A DNA stretch of 64,000 bases from Amanita rubescens (Eukaryota; Basidiomycota; Agaricomycetes; Agaricales; Amanitaceae): the NCBI GenBank assembly GCA_015039365.1, contig WION01000093.1, forward strand, positions 62,001 through 126,000, in the 5' to 3' direction. Below, in pieces: positions 52,661 through 63,987 of the stretch. Both the position numbers and the translations under genes were made by a program. Position 1 is the stretch's first letter; each line of letters begins with the position of its first letter. A model generated the notes under the pieces. The model was not told the DNA's origin, did no database searches, and saw only the letters and a program-made list of their open reading frames with translations.

Positions 52661-54877
52661 ATGTTAGACTCACAAGAAAAGGTCCTCCCAAGGCCTTACA
52701 AGTGCCCCTACGCTCTATGTGGCAGGGCCTTTAGTCGCCTTGAGCACCAGGTTAGTTCCCTCTACACAGCCCTGACCATTTTTTTCAACGATGTCAACAG
52801 ACTAGGCACATTCGAACTCACACAGGAGAAAAACCCTTCGTCTGCACCTACCCTGCCTGCGGAAAACGTTTTTCTCGCTCAGACGAACTCACCCGCCACT
52901 CCCGCATCCACAACAATGACCTCTGCTCTACTAACCACTCTAAAAAACCTCAACCACTCGGCCCAGACTCTCTAGATACTTCGTCTGCCGTTAGAGTGAA
53001 AAAGAAGGCAAGAAGCAGGGCGAATAGCGATGATGAGGTATGACTCCCCCAACCGATCATCGCGAACCATCTCTTCTCACCCCTCGTCTCAGGGTGAATC
53101 ATACGCTAGACCCACGGCTGTAGGATCACACGATGCGCCTCATCCCCGTCGTACGTCTCAACAGCACCTACATTTGCAACCCCCAAATCCCTCGGCTTTT
53201 GCTGCCTTATCAAACGTAGCTATAGACGAACTACAAGCTTTAGAGCGTGAAGAGGCTTTACGTCGTGCCGCATACGAGGCAAGGCACGCCGAGATACTCC
53301 GCCGCGCAGAATTGCAAGCACATCATCGCCAAGGCCTCGGCAATGCCCATGGAAGTCGACGGATGAGTAAGAGTGCCACCACTAGCCCTACCACAGTGGG
53401 AAGACCCCTTCCTCCTGAGATAGGCGTGGAAGAAAGAAGCTACCTCGGCATTTCACATGAACGAGGATGGCACGATTCAGAAGATCCCAGGACAAAGAGA
53501 AGGCTAAGCGGTCCGGCTTGGCATATGATATCGGCTGGTGAATCGAGTCATGGGCACAAAGTTGGCGGAAATGGTATTCATCATCCTCCCCACCATCCAT
53601 CAAATGTATGGCCTTATCCCAACCACCATCCCCGTCGGTCCCATCGTCCAGAGGATTCACCTTCTCCTCCCAGCTCAGATTCGGAATCAGCTCCATCGCA
53701 CCCTCAATCTCCACCTCATCTCTTGCCCCGTAGCGCGGCTCATGGTTTCTCACAACAACCAGAATACTCTCCGCCTCAGAATTCCTCCGCAGTTCGCACC
53801 ACAAGCTCCGAAATCGCTTACACACCTTCAACAAGTCCCTTCCTTGGTCCCTTGCGTACTCTGAACATCCATTCTACTAACGCCTCTCGTGCTTCCTCAC
53901 CTGTTCCCCTGCCTTCTCCATATTTAACTTCTACCACTGGTGACGTGGCCATTGATGATGGATACATCCACGCACGGAGCAACCCAAGCAGCCCTTCAAA
54001 TTCTTATTTTCCGCGCGCCATGTCTTCGAAAGTACACCATTCGGGTAAACGTTCCGCAGATTTGGCATCACAATATGCATACCACAGCATAAGTGGCAAC
54101 GTTCGCACACCACAACACTCCAGCGTACCCAGCAGCGAAGATAGCAGTCCTCGAAGCGGGGTCCCCGCCCCCCTGCCTCACTATCCAACCCCACTCGGAC
54201 CACCCTTAGCAGTGCAACACCCACATATCTCAACGGCGTCGGGATCCGCGACAAGTTCACGTGCACCGTCGCCACTGCACTGGGGAACGCGGGATCCAGT
54301 TTCAGGCGGTCACCCGTCGCCGCAACAAGTCCAACCTGGTGTCAATCATCTAGCGCGTTCCGTACGTGCCGCATTTAACATGACACCAATACATCCCCAT
54401 TCTCAACGTTCAAACACGACCGGCGGTCTGGCTTCCGCTCGGTCGCATTCGCCACCTCCGCGGAATCCATCGTGGCCCTCGTTGTCTAGCCTGGGCGCGC
54501 CATCTGTGCCCAACACTGCTCCCCTCTCTGGGCCTGATTACCGAAGAAGGCACGGGTATGGGTTTGGAGAAGGCTTCCACCACGAGTTCACGCCTCTTGC
54601 CGTGATGTCTATGCCTGGATCACGGTCAAGCTCACCTCCGATCACACTGCCGCCACTCAAATTGCTGCCGTTACCTGGCCATCGGACCGGTGCCGGCATT
54701 AATACAAGCGACGAGGTTGGTAAAACCACCGAAGTAGGCAATGCCAACGCCGAGGGCGGTGGTGAAAAGGGCTCAGTTGATGGAAACGGGGCGCTGGTTG
54801 TCCCTGAAAAAGTCGAACTGCCCAGTTTCAGCCAGATAGACGCTTCGATGAGGGGTACACGAGAATGGAGGTATTGA
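52661..54877 (+). CDS. creA: CreA/Mig1-type carbon catabolite repressor (two C2H2 fingers)
   Basis: Three exons: 52661-52750, 52801-53037, 53093-54877 (introns 50 and 55 bp, GT...AG), 703 aa. Finger 1 [23 protein letters not shown], interrupted by intron 1 after EHQ, linker THTGEKPF, finger 2 [25 protein letters not shown], followed by a basic [10 protein letters not shown] stretch. Both the RLEHQTRH and RSDELTRH recognition helices and the linker are diagnostic of CreA/Mig1, which binds SYGGRG and represses genes for alternative carbon sources. The rest is disordered and Ser/Pro/His-rich, with a coiled stretch [19 protein letters not shown]. Start at 52661 is the first ATG and places the fingers at the N-terminus as in the family. 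Confidence 0.9.
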
Positions 54878-57737
54878 AAAAAAAAAGGCACATCTCTCTC
54901 CTTTCATCATGTCGCGCGCTGGAGCGCGTCAATTTCCACAACTCCCTGTTTTCTGGTCAAAACCGCCTCTCAGTTTCCCCGGTTCGAAGAAACTTATAGA
55001 AGAACCTCTCCCCTCCTAATTCATTCCTCGCTTCAACACGCCTCGGATATAGATTTCTCTCTTTTCTTTTTGTTATAAATATTGCATGGCAAGTACATAA
55101 TAGAAGGTTTCACCATATTATTTGTAGACCCTTGACTTGTTGACTACGCTTATCTCTAGATTGACACGACTACGCCGTTCTATAGTCAACTTTCAGCCAC
55201 CTCGGGTGCCCGCAGATTCCATCTTTCCCTATCTCAACTCGTTCTGCCGATCATTATGATCATTATGCCCATTTACGTATCCTCAATCTCAATAGAGTGG
55301 CCCGTGGATAGATTAGAGGTTACTTGCATGATAGCATTTTTATTTTTGGGGTGCACAGATAGACAGGATTCGTAATTTAATTGCAATGACATGCGATATA
55401 TTCTATGATATGATAAGTGAAGGGTTGGTTTATGCACGTATCATCAATCCCCGACACAGCCCGGCCGCAGGGGCCCATGGCAGTGGTGCTAGTCCTTTTA
55501 TGGAGATTTGCTCCGATGCGATTCAACTCGCCCCGTTTCAGAGGGAAGGAGAGAGAAAAAAAATTGCTCGCCTCCGTTAAGTCCCCCGTCGCGAGGCCTC
55601 AAGGTCTGGAGCGGAGGGGCGACCACACCGGATGCATCATCAAAAAATCGCGCCCACCTCGGCACTCCTGCGGGGTAAGAAAGTAGGTAGGCAAGACAAC
55701 GGTATCTTGGGTATCTTGGTATCTTGGGTTATCAATAGATAAGCACTGGGCTCGACGGATCCTTTTCTCTGTTATTTTTAGGTCTTTCTTGACTTTGACA
55801 AGTCGTTTCGCGCGATAAAGCCCGTGATTTTGATTAGAGCATGATTACGCCATTATGAGCGCACTGTGTTTATGCTTTGGCCTGTCTGCAGCCTGGTACA
55901 GCACTGCAAATGCATAAAGTGCATGTTGCATGCGCGTATGGTAATGGGGTAGTTTATTTTTAATCAGGCCTCGGCTGGCCACTTGGCGGCGGTAAGCGGG
56001 GGCAGAGAGGGAAGCCTATTCTTGAAGACGCGGTTCAATTCGAGAGATAAGGATGGCGTTCACACCCCCGAAATGGAGTCACGTCGGTTCTCCTCACTCA
56101 GAATAGGTCTCGAGACGCTGCGTGTCCTCAATCGGAATTGCGATACACCGAAGTAGAAGGAGACGGCGATCAGGAAGCGCCGCTAGTTTCGGGAAAGTAT
56201 GTACGCGGGTTGTCCGCGTTGCGAAGGTGTGGCTGGGTGTGGGCGCTTGTGGCCTTGTTCCATGGCTGTTGCATGTATCGGAGACGTACAAGACAGCCGT
56301 ATATAGTTGATACTCGGCGGCTGTCATTGACCATATGTCTATTTGCTTTCGTGCTGACATGGGATACGCGAAATGACGACTGGAGTAAGACCTTTAAGCG
56401 TCGCATATCTGGGGAGAGAACTTAATAACGCAAAATGTTCACGCGTGATAAACTCGCGCTGACCAGGTAAAATCAGAGGTTTTGGTTCTCATTTCAAGTG
56501 CCTGTGGCAGTACCGTAAATGCAAATCTGAAATAACGAAGAGTTTCCTATGGTGCTGGGTTGGTGCTCAAGTTAATTGTGAGACTGGTGTGGAGTGACAG
56601 CCCCACCTACGTCGCATGTTTCAACTTTGACCTCCTTAGTCCTAATCAAAGAGCGAGGGACCAAAGGTAACCATTCTCCAAAGCGCTAATATTACACCAT
56701 CTGTTAGTTAGTTTTTTTTCTTTCAAACAGGCCTGAATGTCCTGAGGTGGCGTAGTAATGGAATAACAAAGATAGAAGGTTCCATTGACGGAATGAAGAG
56801 AAGAGCTCGAGGATTCGAGGTATTTTCTTAGATGGTCAAATCATATGGCTGACCGTGTTCCTCCGTTGACACCGTTGCAGAGTGGCCTGAAAACGAACCC
56901 ACGACGATCAAGGAACCTTCAAGTGACCTGCATCTTGAACGGGCTGCGCCTAAGTTTAGATTGCCACTCAAGATGGCGCAGTAGCGAGATAGCTTGATAG
57001 ACAGGAGTCACGACAACGGAATGGATCTAGGAATGAAGATTCCTACATGTACCTCGATCAATAGGTACGTTCAGTAGACATATTTAGCTTGGATGTAGAG
57101 ATATCTAGGTTGCAAGGAGCACTAGCTGAAACATCGCCTGCCCGCCAATAATGATATTAGCGTAGCGTACTACTCCGTGTAGAATGAACAGGTACTTACA
57201 ACGCGGATACAGACCCGAGTAATGCCTCTGAATGTCTGTTTTAAAAAAATAGTTGTCTACGGTATTCAACGTTGCGGGCGGTTAAGCAGGCAAAGTCGAG
57301 ACGGAAATCAACACTGGCGCTTCAAGTTCAACCAGTGCAGAATTTCTCCATTCGTGAACGGAGGGCGTACTTAAGTGGAAGCTATTAATCTTTGTAATAA
57401 ACAAGTTTTAGAATGAAACTCATACCATTCAAAGCGCTTCCACCAGTAGTATCAAGTGGATATTAAGAGGCATTCGACGGCCGCGGGTAGTAACGCGGTG
57501 CGGCGTGTCACGTATGTAACCCTAACCCTATCGTTACTGCCACCGTGCGCCGCGGTGCTATTCCTCCCTCGCTACACCTGTCCAAATAAGATAGAACTCA
57601 ATAGAGGGTTAATGTAGTTCATGTATGCTCAAATTGTTATCTACCCATTGGCTCACTGACGCAGCCACTATTTTTTATCCGATAGGACGCCAAACCATCG
57701 CTTTCAACCCTTCCTCTCTAGTCTTTCGAGCTACTTA
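54878..57737. other. 2.9 kb without a supported gene
   Basis: Begins with the creA 3' region (an A10 run at 54878-54887 and AT-rich sequence to about 55400). Short open frames (55386-55580, 55417-55686, 56094-56425 on both strands) show no motif and overlap each other. Two telomere-like units (TAACCCTAACCCTA) occur at 57517-57530, with no array. No transposon end is recognised. Confidence 0.5.
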
Positions 57738-57769
57738 GTGATTCCCTCAGGCATGAACGGTGAAGTGCT

Positions 57770-58225
57770 TACCTCAGTGCAAATCCTGAAAAACTTGTTA
57801 GTGCGCATTTTACGTGCTCTTAGTCGATCCCGAAGGATCTTAAGCCCGGGGCACGGCAAGGGAAGCACGAGGATAAGAGGTTACCAACCTCTTATCCATC
57901 CCCGGGACGCACCTGATTTTGATGTTTGGGTGGGGCAGACGAGGCGGGCGATGGCGGCGAAGGCCTACAAGAAAGAAAAAGGCAACGCAGAATGTAAATG
58001 AGAAAAATGGAATCAAACGAGTGTCTCTCTCAGCACCACCAGACCCTCCTCGCACCACCACTGTACTTTGCCGCTACGACTCTTGCACTCAACCACGCAG
58101 CAAATTCTTCTTTCAACTCTTCAGAGACATCTTCATCTTCGACGACTCTCCTTTGGTGCATGACCGGCGGCGGACTTCTCAGAGCTGTGGGTCTTTTAGG
58201 AGTGCTATCCATGTTCACACAAGCC
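57770..58225 (-). pseudogene. Truncated duplicate of the small gene at 60368-60745
   Basis: About 430 bp nearly identical to 60110-60545. The minus frame keeps the 3' half of the gene (TPKRPTALRSPPPVMHQRR, DVSEELKEEFAAWLSARVV, ending WWC-stop at 58030) but identity stops abruptly at 58203, so the N-terminal half is missing. The copied 3' flank includes a hairpin, GGATAAGAGG...CCTCTTATCC (57871-57897). Confidence 0.75.
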
Positions 58226-58262
58226 AAACATTTAAATGTTTATAATTAGCTACTACTAACTC

Positions 58263-59669
58263 TCAAGAAATGCCAGAAACTTGAGGTGGGTTCAAGAAGA
58301 CCCATCCAAATGCTTTCACTTCTTCTCCCTTAGTCCCGAAATACAGCTCCGTCTCATAAAACCAATGGACATTCCCAGAGATGTAGTCCCGCAGAATATG
58401 GATGTATGCATCAAGGCTTCTGACTAGCTTTGACAGGCCCACGCTCGGTTGTAACAGGGAAAGGGATTTGATTAATGGCGTCTTGTCTTGGTCACTGTTA
58501 TTTGCCCGAATCACGATCGACTTGATGGAAGTCACTATCCATGAATACGTTGAATTCTCCATGCTAGGTCGGGGCCTGCAAGAATGAGCGAGAGATTGAA
58601 GGCAGTTGTCCAAGTCCAAAAAGGAACGGATTTTGTTTTTGAGGATATTTACAACGGCGTTGATGGCCCCTTGCGACGAAAGGTTTCTGGAAAGCATACA
58701 GACCATGACGGTGTTGTGAGGGAGGTGGTCGGGAGGCGGTCGGATACGTGTAGAATGGAATTGGCTGTAAGACACGATGTCCTAAGGAGAACCATTTTCA
58801 TCAGCTCATGTTTGGTAAGCAAGTTATTATATGTACCAGAGATAAGGCGACAATTTCCGCCGCGAGGTCTCGTAGAGTGTCTAGAGCGTGGACAAGTATG
58901 GTCCGAGCTGCGCAGAGGTCCGGTGAATGGCTGTCTATGTCCGTGTCTTCAAGAGGCCTGTGTCCCAGTGCAACCTCGATAAGGTCAAAAATCATGTCTG
59001 CACCGCTCATATCTCTCCTTAGCGACACGTAAGATTCGAGGACGTTTGGGTCGTCGTTTCCGAGGAACGGAGTTGGTGGTGGTTTCAGGGAATCAAGTTG
59101 GGCGCGTTGGTAGGTGAGAGATGAGCGAGAGAAACGAGCGTGCCATGTCAGAGAGGCACGAGAGCAGAAGAGAGTCAATTCTGGAGTCAGGCTAGATACT
59201 TCGCATTAAAGCGTGTTATCAGAAGACGTATTGCACACCCTTTAAACAGCTCGTGCTCGTTCAGAATTTCGATCCCCCTGTTGGTACTTTCCTGAGGCAC
59301 GTTGCACTCCACCGCGCCTGTCTGGCTCAGCCACCATCCAGATTGTGCAAAGTTTCTGGCAAGCACCAACCTTTGGTGCGCAAACGTCAAGACGGTCATA
59401 AAGTCGGTTAGGAATCGTAATTGCGGCGGATCGCATGTTGGAAAGCATAGTCCGCAGAGGAGCCCGATTTTCGCAGTGGGGACGATAGCACGTTCGCTGT
59501 TGGACAGCGTGATGTCAGGTTCCGAGCCTGAGATGGGTTTGGGTTTCAAGAAGCGGGCTTCCGATGTAAGAGTGACGGAGCGACAGGCTTTGTTGGCGCG
59601 CAGTTCAAAAGAGCGGGTAAGAGTGGGAAGATCAGGCAACTGAATGCTTGTGGAAGAGGGCGAGGCCAT
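58263..59669 (-). CDS. Terpene-synthase-like gene, metal-binding motifs not conserved
   Basis: Start ATG 59669 (MASPSSTSIQLPDLPTL). Recognisable blocks of fungal class I sesquiterpene synthases: LCGLCFPTCDPPQLRFLTDF before helix C; LESYVSLRRDMSGADMIFDLIE (LRRDTSG motif); DIVSYSQF at the NSE position; and the end YISGNVHWFYETELYFGTKG. At least three introns are needed; one clear one runs from GTACATA (about 58830) to CTTAG. The Asp-rich DDxxD/E motif is absent (FMTVLTFAHQR in its place), and in NDxxSxxxE the Asn and Glu are missing. The splicing of the region 59180-59420 is unclear. It is probably a decaying or catalytically altered cyclase. Confidence 0.6.
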
Positions 59670-60110
59670 GGCAGGTTAAACGTTAACCGCGCTGATCTCA
59701 ATGCTCACTAGTCACTGACGAGCTACCAGAGTCAGAGTTGCCTTCGCGGTTGTAAATGGCAACGTACATTATGTAATGTGACTATCGTGACTACGTTCTG
59801 CTCCGATGATACGCTCATGATCTCGGAAAAAGGGCCAAAGCTGGTTCATGTATGCTCAAATCAATTAGTCTGCATTCCTTCAAGCAGATAATTGAACAAG
59901 GAATACATATCAAGCCGTCCTTTCTAATACTCGGAAAAACTAAATGAAATCGAGGCAGTACATGAAGTTGGGTGGATCGGCGACTTCCCTCCAATTGGCA
60001 AGCCCTTGAATAATGTTTGGCGTAGAGAACAACGGAATTCCCTTTTGAGGATCTTAGCAAGATAAACTCAAGCATGGAGGGCTAGGTGCTCACCGCTATA
60101 AAGATCTTGA
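59670..60110. other. Intergenic, no gene seen
   Basis: Upstream of the terpene-synthase-like gene. A minus frame at 59815-60075 has no recognisable feature. The string GGTTCATGTATGCTCAAAT (59850-59868) resembles one at about 57616-57633 (TAGTTCATGTATGCTCAAAT), so the duplication boundary may reach further than the conserved core. Confidence 0.4.
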
Positions 60111-60367
60111 AAGTTGTTGGGTGCGCTTTTACGTGCTCTTGGTCGATCCCGAAGGATCTTAAGCCCGGGGCCCACGGCAAGGGAAGCACGAGGATAAGAG
60201 GTTACTAGCCTCTTATCCATCCCCGGGACGCACCTGGTTTTGATGTTTGGGGGGCGAACGAGGCGGGCGACGGCGGCGGAAGCCTACAAGAAAGAAAAAA
60301 AAACCAAGGCAAACATCAGCTTGATTCATGGAAACGGAGAAAAAATGGAATCAAACGAATGCCTCTC
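60110..60367. repeat. Duplicated 3' flank of the small gene
   Basis: Matches 57785-58029. It contains the same hairpin with a changed loop (GGATAAGAGG TTACTAG CCTCTTATCC, 60191-60217), followed by CATCCCCGGGACGCACCTG. The stem is identical in both copies while the loop differs, which may mean it has a role in the transcript end. Confidence 0.7.
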
Positions 60368-60745
60368 TCAGCACCACCAGACCTTCCTCGCACCACCACT
60401 GTGCTTTGCCGCTACGACTCTTGCACTCAACCACGCGGCAAATTCTTCTTTCAACTCTTCAGAGACATCTTCATCTTCGACGACTCTCCTTTTGTGCATG
60501 ACCGGCGGCGGATTTCTCAGAGCCGTAGGTCTTTTAGGAGTGCGGCGAACGAAAACGAAGGATCCATCCTCGCCGTCGGCAACGGCGATAGTCTTGACGC
60601 GCCTGCGGATAGGAGTCTGAGCCTGGCCAGCCTTGTGGATTGTAACCATCTTTCGGTTTTCATCCTGAATGAGCACTGGCGACCCGGCGACCGACAAATC
60701 CTTCTCAAAGCGGACGCGGACTGGATCTACAGGAACGTCAGACAT
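60368..60745 (-). CDS. Small hypothetical protein (125 aa)
   Basis: ATG 60745 (MSDVPVDPVRVRFEKDLSV), stop 60368. N-terminal part has a plausible beta-rich stretch (SPVLIQDENRKMVTIHKAG, RRRVKTIAVADGEDGSFVF), then a Pro/Arg linker and a helix DVSEELKEEFAAWLSARVVA ending in WWC. I recognise no family. The frame may extend upstream to 60835. A truncated copy of its 3' half lies at 58030-58202, about 2.3 kb away on the same strand. Confidence 0.55.
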   Translation of the reverse strand: MSDVPVDPVRVRFEKDLSVAGSPVLIQDENRKMVTIHKAGQAQTPIRRRVKTIAVADGEDGSFVFVRRTPKRPTALRNPPPVMHKRRVVEDEDVSEELKEEFAAWLSARVVAAKHSGGARKVWWC

Positions 60746-61327
60746 ATGAACGGGGGAGGTATGATGCCGACGACCAGCGCCAGCGTTGAAAATGAGAGAT
60801 GTGATAGCGTGCATGGTATGCATGGTATGTGGCAATGTGTGTGTAGGTGAAGAAAGGCGTCTGATGCTCTCTGGTGTATGTTATATAGCGCATTTCAATG
60901 TCAGCCGATCGTAGCCCCTAACTCCTCGATGCGGGGATGACACAGCCTCCGAAATTAAATAAACATCGGCCACGAAAGCACAATTTCTGGCAAGGCCGCG
61001 CGGGAGAGGTCTCCGAGATTCGAAAACAATCTCGAGGAATTCCAGGAATAATAATTCAACATGGGGATATGGATCAGTAAAAGCCGAGAGTCAAGAATAT
61101 ATCTATTTTTAAAATATTAATAAATTGTATATTTGATCATCGCCTTGCAGAATATAACAGTTCAACGTTCAACGTTCGACATCTCGGTTACCTAAGTCCC
61201 TCGTAAGGTTACCTCCAAGGTCGAGGGACGCATAAAGGTAATAACAACGGAGGCAGAACATTCAAAGCTAGAGGCGCCGCCGCCGTCGTGACTGACGGCT
61301 GTTGTCAGTGTGACACACTCGGCCTCA
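60746..61327. other. Intergenic between two divergent genes
   Basis: Divergent arrangement: hypothetical gene on minus, glycosylase gene on plus. AT-rich around 61085-61150. No coding frame or repeat was recognised. Core promoter elements could not be assigned with confidence. Confidence 0.4.
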
Positions 61328-62109
61328 ATGTCGGAGGATTCTGATCCTCTGTATCTCTTTTATTTGCGCCGGCTCGCACGATGTAAACCCACTCTTATCC
61401 AAGGTAGCGCTTGTCTAGGCAATGCATACCTCAAGACTGACGAGAAATGCAGAAGAACTTTCGAACAACTCGTGGAGACTGTTGGTTGCCGTGATTCTTC
61501 TCAACAAAACGTGCGGCAAGGCAGCCATACCTGTATTTTGGTCTATCATGAAAGAGTGGCCTACGCCTTATCATCTTTCTCAAGGTTAGTCTGTGAGGAG
61601 CTTGTAACTCTTGGTGGCAGTTGCTTGACAGAGTAGCGTTTAGCTGGTGAAGACAGCCTGAAATCAATTATTGGTCAATTAGGATTGCAATCTCTCCGTG
61701 CACGGCGTCTAATCGAGATATCCTGCCTATACTTGCTCGATCCACCATCGGTATACCACCGCCGACCTTCACGACACGTCTTGAAGGGCAAACGTTACCC
61801 TCCGACTCCCATTTCGCATCTTCCAGGAACCGGTCCCTATGCACTCGACTCTTATCGTATATTCTGTGATTCATACGATAATCCTGCTTCTGAGGAATGG
61901 AAAAATGTCATGCCAACGGACAAGGAACTGATCAAATTTTTGGTAAGCATCTCGCTCATTTTAGTTTGCTTAACGTCGTAACATCACTACAGAAGTGGAA
62001 ATGGGCTTATATCGAGCACAAGGAATGGAGACCTGGTGTCGGCGTTATAGGTCCTCTTAGGCTCCCATACCTTACGTCGCTCGTAAACGAGTTTTCGGGT
62101 AACGGATAA
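61328..62109 (+). CDS. MBD4-like G:T/U mismatch DNA glycosylase (HhH-GPD)
   Basis: Four exons 61328-61403, 61453-61584, 61644-61942, 61993-62109 give exactly 208 codons (207 aa). Blocks typical of the MBD4 C-terminal glycosylase: CKPTLIQEELSNNSWRLLVA, ILLNKTCGKAAIPVFWSIMK, QLGLQSLRARRLIEIS, and the helix-hairpin-helix plus catalytic Asp in HLPGTGPYALDSYRIFC, ending NVMPTDKELIKFLKWKWAYI. It removes T or U mispaired with G, mostly from deaminated (methyl)cytosine, starting base-excision repair. There is no methyl-CpG-binding domain; fungal homologues are usually catalytic domain only. Start: first ATG, in frame with intron 1. Confidence 0.85.
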
Positions 62110-62613
62110 CAAGGGTAGGAAAAACGATGCCCTCGTGGACAGCAATAGCACTCAGAAATGGCATGGAATGAATGCCGATGACCTGCGTCCAGGAGCCTGG
62201 GAATGGTTGTGAACGATTGTTCACAGCTCTGGTCGGGACTGCCAGCGTAAGCTACTAGGTTCCTACGTTCAATGCTGCATAGTTATGTATTCATGTGCAG
62301 AGGCAGAATATACTGTAGTGCCATGTCTGCACCAACAGCTGGGCCAAGATCAGGTTATTTGCAACGCGCTGCTTGAACAAATCCCGTGTGAGCTCTTTGA
62401 ATATTACTAATTGTGTGAGAGAGAGAAGTTGACTGAGATATCTTCTTTGAACAGGCTCAATAGACCAAACCCCATTAAATATAACTGTTCAATGTCTAAA
62501 GAACATTCTATGCAATCTTTTCGCGTTGCCCGTTTGCCCAGTAAAACATTGCTGTGTCTGTATGATGAGTGTGATAAGTTACAAACGTCAGCCAACCTGT
62601 AAAACCACAATTG
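62110..62613. other. Intergenic between convergent genes
   Basis: 504 bp between the glycosylase stop and the Snf5-family stop (convergent). Only shadow frames (62411-62602) are present. No recognisable element. Confidence 0.5.
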
Positions 62614-63987
62614 CTATCGCCGCCTAGCCCGTGTCGTCTGAAACTTGGAGGTCTCTCGACGCAATCTCCTGCACGGCACATTAGTTCTCCATTACGTTCA
62701 TCAAGTAAAATGACGTACCGACTGGCACGTTCCCTCTCAACCTCCCTTCTTTCCACCTCCTCCGCAGTCAACTCTTCAAACTTGGTCCTAAATTCTTCAG
62801 CCTCCGCCCAATCTCTCCACACGCTCTTCAATGTTTTTGGTCCCCTTCCATCCTTCGGCGCCCGACCCCAATTCAAACCCAACCCCGTCTTGTCCTTCAC
62901 CACGCCCCAACCGCCCTTCGCAGGTTTCTCGCCACCACCCGCCGCAGTCGTATCATCACCCATGCCCAGGTCACCACCTATTACACCCCATTCAATCGCG
63001 TCTTTTTTGTGCTTCATGAGTTCTTCGTGGATAGCGTGCGCGACGAGCGGAATAGCTTCCCCTGATAGACCAAGTTCCACACAAAGTTTCAGAGCAAAAT
63101 CCTCCGGCGTCAGTGGAGAGAGCAGGTCCCATTCGATATGATCCATCAAATGGTAGTTTGCTATTTGTACGTCGATCTGTGGGTGAAACATGAGATTCTG
63201 ATGTATAACGAAAAAGAGACGTTAAATACACTTAGAATAACGCGACATTCGTGCATGTCTTCTCCGTTCGGGGGAAGCGTGTCAAGGTCCAGTGCTCCAT
63301 CCAGCCCAATCTCCATAGAAGCGACACCTTCCTGTTCTTCCAACTGAGCACGAATCTGGTTCGCAACGGTATCCGCCCAAGGCGCAAGTGGCAGATCCAA
63401 GTCGGTACAAAATATCTTTGCGAAATTCTCGGGTGTGATAATCGTCTCGTTTATGTTCCAAATGAAACAGTCGCGTATTCTATGTGTCTCCGTCTCAAAC
63501 TCGACACGGATAGGCACGAGAGCTGTTCGCCTTTGAGCCTGCTTCTCCATGACGTCGGGAATGCTATTTAAATCTATTAAATCTATCGTGTTTCACACAT
63601 TGCTGTAATAGATACTCACGGATACTCGTGCGGCGTAAGCCCGACCGTCCGCAGTTGAATGAATCTTGAAGGTGGTACCATGCCCAAGTAGCTTTGATCA
63701 ATTTCCGCCTTGATATCATATTTTGGTGTCGACGATCGTCCAGGCGTTGATGAAAACCCAGTAGCAGAACTAAACACCGACATTCCTGATACCATCCTGC
63801 CTCCTCTGCTTTGTCGTATTGATGTCCTAGTCCCACCACTCGCTACGAAATCCGAGTCATCAGAGTCAATAGCCCCCGCGTCGGGAAGGTCGTCTCCTGA
63901 ACCGGGATCTGCGTAGTTAACCACTCTTCCTCGTGTGGCTGTACGCGTGCTGGTAGTGGCGGATGAGGATGCGATGACGGGTTGCAT
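62614..63987 (-). CDS. sfh1: Snf5/Sfh1 (SMARCB1) subunit of SWI/SNF-type remodeller
   Basis: Exons 63987-63620, 63563-63230, 63176-62719, 62668-62614 give exactly 405 codons (404 aa); introns 56, 53 and 50 bp. N-terminus RTATRGRVVNYADPGSGDD, acidic and Ser-rich, then the SNF5 domain with its two repeats: ALVPIRVEFETETHRIRDCF / ITPENFAKIFCTDLDLP and ILSIDVQIANYHLMDHIEWD / LTPEDFALKLCVELGL, and a C-terminal Arg-rich tail. It is a core subunit linking the remodeller ATPase module to nucleosomes; the short form and VNYADP motif fit Sfh1 (RSC-like). ATG 63987-63985 is the first in the frame; the frame is still open to the window edge, so the start could lie further out. Confidence 0.88.

Noticed and set aside
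56094..56425. Overlapping frames on both strands
   Set aside because: No motif, no splice support, and neither strand is favoured.
57517..57530. TAACCCTAACCCTA, telomere-like
   Set aside because: Only two units and no array; chance or a telobox is more likely than an internal telomere.
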